Assembly: GCF_001931685.1 (NCBI RefSeq)
Contig: NZ_MOOY01000002.1
Location: 591,717 to 655,716, forward strand
Length of the DNA: 64,000 nucleotides
DNA from: Pararhizobium arenae
Lineage (GTDB): Bacteria > Pseudomonadota > Alphaproteobacteria > Rhizobiales > Rhizobiaceae
Direction: 5' to 3'
In this document: positions 20,682 through 30,123 of the stretch, in pieces
How the letters are laid out: each line of letters begins with the position of its first letter
Position numbering within the stretch: the first letter of the stretch is position 1
Program-made: the position numbers and the translations under genes
Notes under the pieces: model-generated
Database searches by the model: none
Told to the model about the DNA's origin: nothing
What the model saw: only the letters and a program-made list of their open reading frames with translations

Positions 20682-22673
20682 CTATTTGCCCGCCGGACCT
20701 TTTACCCGGCCAGACAACACGCCAAAGCCGTCTATGATCGCCTCCTGATTCTCAAGCCGCGTCACTTCCAGCTGGACTTCCTGCAACGTGCGCAGGATCT
20801 GGTCGACGCTTTCGAGGTCGCCTTCTTCGGTGGCGTGGCCCAGTTCCATTTCCAGTTCCCGGCGCTGCCACAACAGGGCCTTCGTCCGCTTGTGAAGGGA
20901 AAGCGCCTGAAGATAGCCTTCTCGCGCATCTTCCGGCGCAGCCTCGGCCGATGCCGTCCAGAGCCGCGCAAACCGGATTTGCTGGTCGAGCGTCTTTAGC
21001 AGCGTGCCGAAGCCGTCTGCTTCGAGCTGCTCCATCAGCCCGTCACGGGAAAGTCGCGGACCTTTGGCGGCAGCCGTGTTGAGGACGGACGACCAGAAGC
21101 GCTGGAGGTCGCGATTGTCAAAGTCGATCGCGGAAATCTCGTCGTATTCTTCGAACAACAGTTGCGGATGGTTGACGATCGTCAAGGCAAGTACGCTTTC
21201 GCGCAGCACGGGAAGGCTCTGGCCGCCGGTTACGAGTGACGATCGGGCCAGTCGATCGGAAACGCCGCCGGATTCGCGCTGGGAAAAGCTGTTGTTGCGT
21301 CCGGCCTGCCCACCACGTCCGCCGCGACCCGCGGATTGCCCGCGCTCAAAGTTTCTCTGTCCACTCTGCTGGCGGTTGCTGCCCTGAAAGAAGCCGTTCA
21401 GCCGATCACGGATATCCTGCCCGTAGTGGCGACGCACATTTTCATCGGCGATCACGGATACGACCTGTTTGAGCGTGGCTTCCAGTTCCGCACGTTTCTC
21501 CGGCGTGTCGAAGTTCGCCGACTGCACTTCGCGCGTCCATACCATTTCAGACAGCGAGCGCGCCGAGGCCAGCACCTTGTCGAAGGGGCCGCGACCATCG
21601 TTGCGCACCAGATCGTCGGGGTCCTTGCCGTCGGGCAAGAGCGCGAACCGCACGGAGCGGCCGGGCTTCAGATGCGGAAGCGCGAGATCAACCGCGCGAT
21701 TGGCGGCGCGAATGCCGGCGCCGTCGCCGTCGAAACACAGGATCGGTTGTTGTGCCAGCTTCCAGAGCAAGTCGAGCTGGTTTTCCGTCAGTGCCGTGCC
21801 CAGCGGGGCAACGGCATTTTCAATGCCGGCCTGATGCAGCGCGATCACATCCATATAGCCTTCAACCGCAATGATCGTACCCGCGCCATCGGCTCCACCC
21901 ATCGCCCGGCGCGCCCGGGCGAAATTGTAGAGCACATTGCCCTTGTGGAAGAGTTCCGTTTCGTTGGAGTTCAGGTATTTGGCCGGCGCATCCGGCGACA
22001 TCGCACGACCGCCGAAGGCGATCACCTTCTCGCGGGCCGAAAGGATGGGAAACATGATGCGATCACGGAAACGATCGTAGGACACAGGGATATCAGGCCC
22101 ATGAACGACAAGGCCGCAGGCCTCGATCTGCTCCTTGGCCACGCCCTTGGTCGCCAGATATTCCTTCAAGGCGTTGCGGCTTTCAGGCGCATAGCCCAGC
22201 CGGAAGGTTTCGATCGTGCGTCCCGTCAGGCCGCGGTCGCGCAAATAGGCCCGGGCCTTGGCGCCGCCCGCCGTCTGCAACTGATCCTGAAAGAACTGCG
22301 TCGCCATTTCCATGACGTCCTGAAGGCTCGCCCGCTGACGGTCACGTTTCTCGGCCTCGACATCGGGCTGCGGCATCGCCACGCCGGCGAGATCGGCAAT
22401 CTGCTGCACGGCCTCCGGAAAGCTCATGCCGTCAAGATCGGTGAGGAAGCGGAAATGATCGCCGGAAACACCGCAGCCGAAGCAGTGGTAGCGGCCCTTG
22501 CGGTCCTCACAATGGAAACTCGGGGATTTTTCGCCGTGAAAGGGGCAGCAGGCCCAGAAATCGCCACGCGACTGGTTGGTCTTCTTGCGATCCCAGCTCA
22601 CGCGCTTGCCAATCACGTCCGAAATTGGAACGCGGTCGCGAATTTCATCGAGAAAGGCGTTGGAAAAGCGCAT
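20682..22673 (-). CDS. dnaG: DNA primase
   Basis: A 663-residue primase that makes RNA primers at the replication fork. The N-terminal CHC2 zinc domain (CPFHGEKSPSFHC then CFGCGVSGD) is followed by the TOPRIM polymerase core (VEGYMDVIALHQAG, then FDGDGAGIRAANRA). The C-terminal helicase-binding region follows a low-complexity linker of about 40 residues rich in G, R, Q and N (about residues 430-475). Start at 22673 (MRFSNAFLDEIRDR) is standard and has an AGAGG ribosome site. Confidence 0.97.
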   Translation of the reverse strand: MRFSNAFLDEIRDRVPISDVIGKRVSWDRKKTNQSRGDFWACCPFHGEKSPSFHCEDRKGRYHCFGCGVSGDHFRFLTDLDGMSFPEAVQQIADLAGVAMPQPDVEAEKRDRQRASLQDVMEMATQFFQDQLQTAGGAKARAYLRDRGLTGRTIETFRLGYAPESRNALKEYLATKGVAKEQIEACGLVVHGPDIPVSYDRFRDRIMFPILSAREKVIAFGGRAMSPDAPAKYLNSNETELFHKGNVLYNFARARRAMGGADGAGTIIAVEGYMDVIALHQAGIENAVAPLGTALTENQLDLLWKLAQQPILCFDGDGAGIRAANRAVDLALPHLKPGRSVRFALLPDGKDPDDLVRNDGRGPFDKVLASARSLSEMVWTREVQSANFDTPEKRAELEATLKQVVSVIADENVRRHYGQDIRDRLNGFFQGSNRQQSGQRNFERGQSAGRGGRGGQAGRNNSFSQRESGGVSDRLARSSLVTGGQSLPVLRESVLALTIVNHPQLLFEEYDEISAIDFDNRDLQRFWSSVLNTAAAKGPRLSRDGLMEQLEADGFGTLLKTLDQQIRFARLWTASAEAAPEDAREGYLQALSLHKRTKALLWQRRELEMELGHATEEGDLESVDQILRTLQEVQLEVTRLENQEAIIDGFGVLSGRVKGPAGK

Positions 22674-22909
22674 GAAAACCTCTGATCTGGCCTTCATATA
22701 GGCGTCAAAGAAGCGCCACGCTACCGACGATATCGGGGATGCCCGCAATTCACAGCCCGCATCTCTGAAAGGGTTTTCTTATATACACGGTGAAACAATA
22801 AAAGGTTTGACACTGCTCGGTCGCAACAGCGATGAAGTCGTCCATATTTTCTCGGATTTTGACGATGGCTTTCACTGCACAAGCATTGGCGGAGAGTGGA
22901 GCATTTTTC

Positions 22910-23752
22910 ATGGCGATGCGTGATGGCGCGCGCGCTATGACGTCGCTCTTTATCCAACAACCTCGGGAAAGCTCGATCTTCGCTTCGCAGCAGCGCTGGC
23001 TGATGGCACAGGCCGGTTTCGCGCTTTTCTATGGATGCCCCGCACTTGGCAAGCAGCCCGGCCTCTATTCCGGCCGTCTCGTTTCAACGATCGTCGATTA
23101 TGACGTCGCCAGCCGCAACACGGCAGCAGTCTTCATGCAGGAGATGCTTGCCTATCGCTTCGTCAAATATCGGGAAAACCCGCCGGATCGCCGCACGCGG
23201 CTGCTCGACGTTACCGAGTTGGCGCTGGATCCCCTGCGGAAATGGATGCACCTGCATCTCAGCCTTCTCGATCATCTCGATGGTGGCGCGCGCGTTGCCA
23301 CCCTCGCCGGGAACCCGGCTATATTTGCGTCTCTCGAGGCGAGGATCGGCTACGGCATTCTGGAAAACCAGCGGGTGCGCAATCCCGGGGAAGCCTTCAA
23401 CCTCTTCACCTGGGCGAACGCCGGCGGCGGTGTCATGGATTATTTCATCGGCCGTATCCAGGAATGGAGCCCGGAGGCGGAGAAGATCGATATCGGGCCG
23501 ATCGTGGCGGCGGATCTCTGCCGTACCTTCATGATTTCGAAAACCCATTTCAAGCGGCTGATGAAGCGTGCCTCGGAAATGGGGAGCCTCGGCTTCAACG
23601 GCACAGGCCCGGGCGCCGGACTCTGGCTGTCGCAGGGTTTCATCGACGAATACCGCAACTATCAGGCGGAAAAGTTCGCCATCATTGATGCGGCATTCGA
23701 AGCTGAGGCAGCAGCGCTGCCCGTTGTCAGAGAGCTGACAGCAATTCCTTGA
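22910..23752 (+). CDS. Hypothetical protein with HTH-like C-terminus
   Basis: A 280-residue soluble protein with no family I can name. A segment near residue 200 (DLCRTFMISKTHFKRLMKRA) has the spacing of a helix-turn-helix, so it may be a regulator; this is weak. Start at 22910 is chosen because GGAG stands 8 bp upstream; in-frame ATGs at 22832 and 22865 lack a clear ribosome site. It is divergent from dnaG, and its last 26 bp overlap the convergent yqeY-like gene. Confidence 0.65.
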   Translation: MAMRDGARAMTSLFIQQPRESSIFASQQRWLMAQAGFALFYGCPALGKQPGLYSGRLVSTIVDYDVASRNTAAVFMQEMLAYRFVKYRENPPDRRTRLLDVTELALDPLRKWMHLHLSLLDHLDGGARVATLAGNPAIFASLEARIGYGILENQRVRNPGEAFNLFTWANAGGGVMDYFIGRIQEWSPEAEKIDIGPIVAADLCRTFMISKTHFKRLMKRASEMGSLGFNGTGPGAGLWLSQGFIDEYRNYQAEKFAIIDAAFEAEAAALPVVRELTAIP

Positions 23753-24182
23753 GGATCGACGAGGCCTTGGCGAAATCCATCTGGCCGGCGTAACGCTCCT
23801 TCAGGATCGCCATGCACTTGCCCATGTCCTTGATGCCGGCGGCGCCGACTTCAGCAATAACCTCGGCGGTTACCGCGCGCACCTTGTCGTCGGAAAACTG
23901 CTCAGGCTGGAAATCCGAAATGATGGCGATTTCCTCGCGCTCATGGGCGGCAAGCTCCGGGCGGCCGGCATCGTCGTATATTTTGGCCGATTCCTCGCGC
24001 TGCTTGACCATCTTGGCCAGCAGCTGCAGCACCTCGTCGTCGGACGCCGCATCCTTGCCCGCGCCACGGTTGGCGATATCGCGCTCCTTGATCGCCGCCT
24101 GAACGAGGCGCAGCGTCGAAACGCGGCGCTGATCCTTGGTCTTCATTGCGGTCTTCAGGGCTTCGCTAATCGTCTCGCGCAT
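23727..24182 (-). CDS. GatB/YqeY domain-containing protein
   Basis: A 151-residue YqeY-like protein. The family resembles the C-terminal domain of the GatB subunit of the tRNA amidotransferase and often sits near dnaG and carA, as here. Characteristic stretches are MRETISEALKTAMKTKD, LRLVQAAIKERDI and the C-terminal GAAGIKDMGKCMAILKERY. A GGAGAA ribosome site supports the ATG at 24182. A role in tRNA quality control is suspected for the family but not shown here. Confidence 0.92.
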   Translation of the reverse strand: MRETISEALKTAMKTKDQRRVSTLRLVQAAIKERDIANRGAGKDAASDDEVLQLLAKMVKQREESAKIYDDAGRPELAAHEREEIAIISDFQPEQFSDDKVRAVTAEVIAEVGAAGIKDMGKCMAILKERYAGQMDFAKASSILKELLSAL

Positions 24183-24513
24183 ATCGTTTTTCTCCCGCCG
24201 GTGGCGAAGGCGCGCCGCTTCAAAAAGCGCCGCGCCAAGGGTTGTGATTTGCCGCAGTCTTAGACCAGCATGGGCAAAACAATCAAACTGAATAGTCAAA
24301 TATCTGATTTTGCTTTTCTTTTATTTCAGAACAATTCACAGGCGGGTGTTGACCCCAAGGGCCTGCGGGACTATTTTCCGGCACCTGCACCGAAATTGGC
24401 ATGATCTTGAGCGACCGCGGGGTTTCCGCGCGCCCATGCCTGAGCACGAGAATTTGGCACACGGCCGCGGGAGGCGTCTCCCCGCTTCCCGTCACACGAA
24501 CGGGATAGAAGAT
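24183..24513. other. Intergenic region between yqeY-like gene and carA
   Basis: This 331-bp divergent spacer holds the promoters of both flanking genes. The left part (24270-24350) is AT-rich. Close to carA a GC-rich hairpin (GCGGGAG/CTCCCCGC, about 24463-24480) could be part of the leader. No conserved RNA motif or leader peptide could be confirmed. Confidence 0.4.
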
Positions 24514-25719
24514 ATGACCGCGACAGCCCCCTGGACCACCGAAAAACCCACCGCCTTGCTCGTTCTTGCCGACGGCACGGTCATCGAGGGCAAGGGCATC
24601 GGCGCAACCGGCCGCGTTCAGGCCGAAGTCTGCTTCAACACCGCGCTGACCGGCTACGAGGAGATCCTGACCGATCCTTCCTATCTCGGCCAGATCGTGA
24701 CCTTTACCTTCCCGCATATCGGCAATATCGGCACCAATGACGAAGACATCGAAGACCTGACGCCGGCGGCCCGCCACGGCGCGGTCGGCGTGATCTTCAA
24801 GGCCGACATCACCGAGCCTTCGAACTACCGCGCCTCCAAGCATCTCGACGAATGGCTGAAAGCCCGCGGGATCATCGGCCTCAGCGGCATCGACACCCGC
24901 GCCCTGACCGCCTGGATCCGTGAAAACGGCGCGCCAAACGCTGTGATCGCCCACGATCCGAACGGCGTCTTCGACATCGAAGCGCTGAAGGCGGAAGCGG
25001 CTGCCTGGAGCGGCCTTGAAGGTCTCGACCTCGCCAAGGTCGCATCGTCCGGCCAGTCCTCGCGCTGGACGCAGACCCCGTGGGTCTGGAACGAAGGTTA
25101 CGGCGAACTCGACGAAGCCAAGGCCGCTCACCACATCGTTGCGCTGGATTTCGGCGTGAAGCGCAATATCCTGCGCCTCTTTGCCGGTCTCGACTGCAAG
25201 GTCACCGTCATGCCGGCAACGGCGACGGCGGAAGAGGTTCTGGCCCAGAAGCCGGACGGCATCTTCCTGTCCAATGGCCCGGGGGACCCGGCGGCAACCG
25301 GTGAGTATGCCGTCCCGGTGATCCAGGAACTGATCACCACGGATATTCCGATGTTCGGCATCTGCCTCGGCCACCAGATGCTCGGTCTCGCGCTCGGCGG
25401 CAAGACCGAGAAGATGCACCAGGGCCACCACGGCGCCAACCATCCTGTGAAGGACCACACAACCGGCAAGGTCGAGATCGTGTCGATGAACCATGGCTTT
25501 GCCGTCGATGCCAAGTCGCTGCCGGAGAGCGTGGAAGAAACCCACGTCTCGCTGTTCGATGGCACCAATTGTGGCCTGCGGCTCAAGGGCAAGAACGTCT
25601 TCTCGGTGCAGCATCACCCGGAAGCTTCGCCCGGCCCGCAGGACAGCCACTACCTCTTCCGCCGCTTCGTCAATATGATCAGAGAAAAGAAGGGCGAGCC
25701 GGCGGTCGCCGAGCGGTAA
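24514..25719 (+). CDS. carA: Carbamoyl-phosphate synthase small subunit
   Basis: A 401-residue glutamine amidotransferase subunit that hydrolyses glutamine and channels ammonia to CarB. The N-terminal CPSase domain contains EVCFNTALTGYEEILTDPSY. The class I amidotransferase domain has LSNGPGDP, the catalytic cysteine in GICLGHQ, and the His-Glu pair in VQHHPEASPGP. The length is typical. It is on the opposite strand about 7.7 kb from carB. A terminator follows. Confidence 0.98.
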   Translation: MTATAPWTTEKPTALLVLADGTVIEGKGIGATGRVQAEVCFNTALTGYEEILTDPSYLGQIVTFTFPHIGNIGTNDEDIEDLTPAARHGAVGVIFKADITEPSNYRASKHLDEWLKARGIIGLSGIDTRALTAWIRENGAPNAVIAHDPNGVFDIEALKAEAAAWSGLEGLDLAKVASSGQSSRWTQTPWVWNEGYGELDEAKAAHHIVALDFGVKRNILRLFAGLDCKVTVMPATATAEEVLAQKPDGIFLSNGPGDPAATGEYAVPVIQELITTDIPMFGICLGHQMLGLALGGKTEKMHQGHHGANHPVKDHTTGKVEIVSMNHGFAVDAKSLPESVEETHVSLFDGTNCGLRLKGKNVFSVQHHPEASPGPQDSHYLFRRFVNMIREKKGEPAVAER

Positions 25720-25735
25720 GGCGCGGGTTTGAACA

Positions 25736-25770
25736 TAAAGAAAAGGCCTGCGATGCGGGCCTTTTCTTTA
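25736..25770. terminator. Bidirectional terminator between carA and MATE gene
   Basis: AAAGAAAAGGCCTGC/GCGGGCCTTTTCTTT inverted repeat; both strands present a T-rich tail. It lies between the convergent carA and MATE transporter genes. Confidence 0.75.
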
Positions 25771-25791
25771 TGGCGATTAGATCGACCCTGA

Positions 25792-27222
25792 TCAGGCGGG
25801 CAGCGCCAGCGCCTTCCTCTCCCGCGACAGGAAGCGGAAGAAACGCCAGGTGAGCGAGATACTGGCAGCCGTCAGGCCGATGACGAAACCGTACCAGATT
25901 CCGAGACCTCCGAAGCCGAGCGGAAACGCCAGAATATAGGCAGAAACGAAGCCGATCGCCCAATAGGAGATCAGCGCGAAAACCATCGGCACCGTCGTAT
26001 CCTTCAGGCCGCGCAGCATGCCGGCGGCGAGCGCCTGCACGCCATCGACGAGCTGAAAGGCGCCGGCAATGACGATCAGCGGCCCGGCATAGGCAATCAC
26101 ATCCATCGCATCGGGCCTGCGGGTGTCGAGATAAAGCATCGCCAGTTCGTGCGAGAACAGGGCGAAGACCAGGCTGCCGACGACCGCAAAGGCACAACCC
26201 AGCACGAGCACAGCCAGTGCCGCGCGCCTGATGCCTTCCGCATCCCGACGCCCGTGGGCAAGGCCGATGCGCACGGTCGCCACCTGCGCCAATCCCAGCG
26301 GGATCATGAAGGCGACGGAGGCGAACTGCAGCGCAATGCCATGGGCGGCAAGCTCGACCGTGCCGATCATGCCCATCAGCAGCGACGCGACGGTGAAGAG
26401 GCTGACTTCAGCAAGGATCGTCACCGCAATCGGCAGACCGAGCTTCACGACTTCTTTCAGCACCGGCCAGTCCGGGCGCCAGAAGCGAACGAAAATCTCG
26501 TAATCGTGGGTCTGCTGCGTGCGCTGAATGTAGATGTAGAGCAGCACGAAGCTCATCGTGTTGACGACAAGAGCCGCAATCGCCGCACCGACAATGCCGA
26601 GCGCCGGCGCGCCGAAATGGCCGAAGATGAAGACGTAGCACATCGCGGCGTTGGTCGCGAGAATGGCGATCGTGACATACAGGATGATGCCTGCCCGCTG
26701 CAGCGAGCTCAGAAAGCCACGCAACACCATGAACAACAGAGCCGGAAAAATCCCCCACTGGGCGACACGCTGGTATTGGCCGGCAAGTGCTGCGACCTCC
26801 GGCTGCTGGCCCATGAAGCGGAGCACGGCCTCCGCGTACCAGAGCAGGGGCGCCGTCAGAACGCCATAACCGAGCACGGCCCACATGCCCATGCGCACGG
26901 CACGACGAACAGCGACGCGGTCGCCACGGCCTTCGGCCTGGGCCACGATCGGCACGACGGCATTGGCAAGGCCGGAGCCGAAGATGAAGACGGTGAAGAA
27001 CATCTGGGCGGCCAGAACCATCGCAGCAAGCTCGGTTGTCCCGAGCCGGCCCACCATCAGCACGTCGGTCGCGTGGATCGCGAACTGCGCGATCTGCGCA
27101 CCGATGAAAGGAATGCCAAGCGCGATGGTGGCGCGATAATGCACCGACCACGAATTGCTCGTGCCCGCGTCTTCCGGGCTTTCCGTCCTCGTCAACATGG
27201 TAAGATTGGCCTTTGGCTTCAT
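25792..27222 (-). CDS. MATE family multidrug efflux transporter
   Basis: A 476-residue integral membrane protein of the NorM type with about twelve hydrophobic helices in two similar halves. Family motifs are visible in the first half (ALGIPFIGAQIAQFAIHATDVLMVGRLGTTELAA). It exports cationic drugs in exchange for sodium or protons. The start is uncertain: ATG at 27222 or 27198, neither with a strong ribosome site. Substrates are unknown. It shares orientation with the Tet-type MFS gene upstream, but 178 bp separate them. Confidence 0.9.
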   Translation of the reverse strand: MKPKANLTMLTRTESPEDAGTSNSWSVHYRATIALGIPFIGAQIAQFAIHATDVLMVGRLGTTELAAMVLAAQMFFTVFIFGSGLANAVVPIVAQAEGRGDRVAVRRAVRMGMWAVLGYGVLTAPLLWYAEAVLRFMGQQPEVAALAGQYQRVAQWGIFPALLFMVLRGFLSSLQRAGIILYVTIAILATNAAMCYVFIFGHFGAPALGIVGAAIAALVVNTMSFVLLYIYIQRTQQTHDYEIFVRFWRPDWPVLKEVVKLGLPIAVTILAEVSLFTVASLLMGMIGTVELAAHGIALQFASVAFMIPLGLAQVATVRIGLAHGRRDAEGIRRAALAVLVLGCAFAVVGSLVFALFSHELAMLYLDTRRPDAMDVIAYAGPLIVIAGAFQLVDGVQALAAGMLRGLKDTTVPMVFALISYWAIGFVSAYILAFPLGFGGLGIWYGFVIGLTAASISLTWRFFRFLSRERKALALPA

Positions 27223-27399
27223 CGCAGCCGGACAATGGCCGCACGATGGGAGTTGCGGAAATACCTGAATGCCGCCGAATTGGCCAGTCAAACCATAGAA
27301 ATCGCTTATTTTTTCATCAAAACATCACGAAAAATGATGGGATTTGGAAGAAATGGCATGATCTTCGCCGGTTTTGGCGAATTTTTGAAAAACCGCTGC

Positions 27400-28644
27400 T
27401 CAAGCCGCACTCTTCAGCAGAGCGTCTTCCGCGCCGGGCTTGAGCTTCGTCATGTAGACCGCGAGGGCGAGCACAATGAAAAATCCCGACAGCACATAGG
27501 GTGCACCGGCGAAGTGGATGCCTGCATCGGGCGCAGTAAAGCTGCTGAAGATCTGGGTGAACATGATCGGGCCGATGATGGTGGTGAAGCTCGATATGCT
27601 GGAGAGCGCGCCTTGCAACTCCCCTTGCGCGGAGGGCGGGACCTTGGCTGCGGCGATGCTTCTGAGCGGCGGATCTGCCAGTGCCTCGATGCAGGTCAGC
27701 AGGATCACGGCGTAGACCATCCAGCCCTGAAAGGCGAAGGCAAAGCCGAACAGCCCAAGCCCGGTGAAGATCAGCCCGACCGCCCCTGACTTCCATTCGC
27801 CGAGCCATGGCACGACCCGCGGCAGCACCAGCCCCATGACCAGCGCACCGCAAATGCCGAAAATGCCCAGCGACAGGCCGATCTGGCCCTCGCTCCAGCC
27901 ATAGCGCTCCGAAGTGACGAAAGACCAGACGGCGGGATAGACCGCGTGGGCCTGCCAGTAGAGAAAGAAGACCAGCAGTATCCAGCCAATGCCGCGATAG
28001 TTGCGCATCTGCTTCACGGCGCCGAGCGGGTTGGCGCGTTTCCACTCGAAGGTTCGGCGGTGTTCCGCGCCGAGCGTTTCCGGCAGCAGGAAGTAGGCGA
28101 CGACGAAGTTGACGAAGGAGAGGGCGGCTGCACCATAAAAAGGCACACGCGGACCGAACTCGCCCAGAATGCCACCCAGAACCGGACCGAGCGCAAAACC
28201 GGTGCCGAAGGCGATGCCGATCAGGCCGAAATTCTTGGCGCGATTGCTGTCGTCGCTGACATCGGCAATGTAGGCGGACGCGGTCGAAAAGCTGGCGCCG
28301 CTGATGCCGGCCAGCACCCGCCCGACGAAAAGCATCCAGTAGGTTGTGGCAAGCGCACAGATCAGATTGTCGAGCGCGAAGGTCAGGACCGAGGCAAGCA
28401 GCACAGGCCGGCGGCCAAAACGATCCGACAGATTGCCGATCAGCGGAGCAAACAGGAACTGCATGCCTGAATAGGCAAGCAACAGCCAGCCACCTTCCAC
28501 AGCTGCTTCGCTGATCGTCGCTCCCGTCAGTTCCTCTAGATAGGCGGGCAGCACGGGCATGATGATGGCGATGCCCATGATGTCGAGAAACAGGATGATG
28601 AAGACGAGAAAAAGGCCGCGCCGTGCCGATTGCGGATCGATCAT
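27400..28644 (-). CDS. TCR/Tet family MFS transporter
   Basis: A 414-residue twelve-helix major facilitator transporter. Motif A is seen between helices 2 and 3 (GNLSDRFGRRPVLL) and the antiporter motif C in the fifth helix (GIAFGTGFALGPVLGGILG), which marks drug:proton antiporters of the tetracycline-type branch. The ATG at 28644 has GGGGTG upstream; a GTG just before it is in frame. Substrate is unknown and the name does not imply tetracycline resistance. A divergently regulating partner is not evident. Confidence 0.88.
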   Translation of the reverse strand: MIDPQSARRGLFLVFIILFLDIMGIAIIMPVLPAYLEELTGATISEAAVEGGWLLLAYSGMQFLFAPLIGNLSDRFGRRPVLLASVLTFALDNLICALATTYWMLFVGRVLAGISGASFSTASAYIADVSDDSNRAKNFGLIGIAFGTGFALGPVLGGILGEFGPRVPFYGAAALSFVNFVVAYFLLPETLGAEHRRTFEWKRANPLGAVKQMRNYRGIGWILLVFFLYWQAHAVYPAVWSFVTSERYGWSEGQIGLSLGIFGICGALVMGLVLPRVVPWLGEWKSGAVGLIFTGLGLFGFAFAFQGWMVYAVILLTCIEALADPPLRSIAAAKVPPSAQGELQGALSSISSFTTIIGPIMFTQIFSSFTAPDAGIHFAGAPYVLSGFFIVLALAVYMTKLKPGAEDALLKSAA

Positions 28645-28785
28645 CACTCACCCCATCCTTGCCGGCATTTCGATACGAAACGGGAACGAACCTGCGGAAA
28701 TTTTCCGTAGCGCAAAAAATAGCGCGAAACAATCCGTGAACATTTCAATGTTGATGATGGGAGGATTGCTGCCGGTGATACCCGG

Positions 28786-29679
28786 TTATCGCTGCTGTTT
28801 TATGAAGTCGATGAAAGCGCGCAGCGGCGCTGGCATATGCCGACGGCTAGCATAGTAGAGAAACGGGCCGGGGAATGAGGTCACCCAGTCCTCAAGAATC
28901 GGCACAAGCTTTCCCGCCGCGATGGCCGGCGCCAGAAAATCTTCGAAAGTCCTGATAATTCCCATTCCTTCGACGGCGGCCTCGATTTCCAGTTGGACCG
29001 TGTTGGCGATGAGCTTGGAGGGCGGCGTGATGCGGATGGTTTCCTCTGCGCGATCGAATTCCCAGGGTGGCATGGCGCCGCTTAGAAATCTGTGGCGGAT
29101 GCAGGTATGATCGAGGATATCGTTCGGATGCTTCGGTTCGCCGTAAGCGGCAAGATAGGCCGGCGCCGCAGCGGTCACATAACGCTGGATGCGCGGACCG
29201 ATGGGAACGGCAATCATATCGCGTTCCAGCCGTTCGTCGTAACGGATGCCCGCATCGAACCCGGCGGCAAGCACATCGATGAAATTGTCTTCGCCGCGCA
29301 CTTCCAGCGTGATGTCCGGGTATTGCTTCAGGAACGCGCTGATGAGCGCCGGCAGAAACGTCATGGCGGTCACCGTCGGAACGTTGAGGCGCAACGTGCC
29401 GGCAGGGCTTTCGCGGAAACTGTTGATCTGATCGAGCGCAAGCGCCACGTCGCCGAGTGCGGGGGTCAAACGTTCCAGCAGGCGTTCTCCGGCTTCCGTG
29501 ACCGTAACGCTTCGTGTCGTGCGGTTGAGCAGACGAACGCCGAGCCGTTGCTCCAGCCGCCGCAGCGCCTCGCTCAGGGATGAAGCGGAAACACCGCGTT
29601 GCAGGGCCGCGGCCCGAAAGCTGCGGGCCTGGGCAACGGCCGTGAAGGCGTCGAGGTCGGCAAGGGGCAAATCCGTCAT
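28786..29679 (-). CDS. LysR family transcriptional regulator
   Basis: A 297-residue LysR regulator with N-terminal HTH (DLDAFTAVAQARSFRAAALQRGVSASSLSEALRRLEQRLGV) and a periplasmic-binding-like effector domain. The sequence resembles the group that regulates short-chain dehydrogenases and quinone- or peroxide-responsive genes. No divergent target gene lies directly upstream; instead a 440-bp spacer with a candidate sRNA follows. Target and ligand are unknown. Confidence 0.92.
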   Translation of the reverse strand: MTDLPLADLDAFTAVAQARSFRAAALQRGVSASSLSEALRRLEQRLGVRLLNRTTRSVTVTEAGERLLERLTPALGDVALALDQINSFRESPAGTLRLNVPTVTAMTFLPALISAFLKQYPDITLEVRGEDNFIDVLAAGFDAGIRYDERLERDMIAVPIGPRIQRYVTAAAPAYLAAYGEPKHPNDILDHTCIRHRFLSGAMPPWEFDRAEETIRITPPSKLIANTVQLEIEAAVEGMGIIRTFEDFLAPAIAAGKLVPILEDWVTSFPGPFLYYASRRHMPAPLRAFIDFIKQQR

Positions 29680-29790
29680 CGTTCAAAATTCCGCACAAGG
29701 AAAGGGCTCAGTGACGGAATATCGCATGATGTTTTGCTGGAGAAAACCACGGGATCCGACTGCCGAAAGGCTCTCGTCTGATCCCGCAAG

Positions 29791-29886
29791 AAAAAAGGCC
29801 GGGCGAAATTCGCACCGACCTTCCTCACTCCATCTCAACGACACTGCCAGTACATCCGTGGTCAGGCGGAGATGAATTCTTTGTTG
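29791..29886 (-). ncRNA. Candidate small RNA with own promoter and terminator
   Basis: In the 444-bp space between the LysR and MarR genes the minus strand has a promoter-like pair, CTTGAA (29916-29921), 18 bp, CATATT (29892-29897). About 95 nt downstream is an intrinsic terminator (29795-29823: AAGGTCGG...CCGGCCTT with loop GCGAATTTCGC) followed by TTTTTT. No convincing reading frame lies between. The layout equals that of known rhizobial trans-acting sRNAs. I do not recognise the family. Confidence 0.5.
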
Positions 29887-30085
29887 AAGCGAATATGGAG
29901 GGCAAATGTAACCATTTCAAGACAGTCGTGTAAAAGATTTAAAACAAAGAAAAATCTGCTTTCACGTCGAACGGCTTTGCGGGCGGAGGAACTTGAGGCA
30001 ATTGTGTCGACGGTCAGGAAGCCGGGGGAATTATCGGCAGGGAAAATCCCACATCGGAGAGTCTTGCCAGGCAATTTGATGTTGT

Positions 30086-30095
30086 GTTATATAAC
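30086..30095. promoter_or_regulatory. Possible MarR operator
   Basis: A perfect palindrome GTTATATAAC is followed by a related GTTATGTAA half-site a few bp downstream, 28 bp before the MarR start codon. MarR proteins commonly repress their own operon through such AT-rich palindromes overlapping the promoter. The assignment is inference from position. Confidence 0.45.
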
Positions 30096-30123
30096 GTGTT
30101 ATGTAAATTCAGTGAGCGGTCGT

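Noticed and set aside
27400..28644. Tetracycline resistance gene
   Set aside because: Only the general TCR/Tet MFS branch is supported; no adjacent TetR and no close identity to known tet determinants can be claimed.
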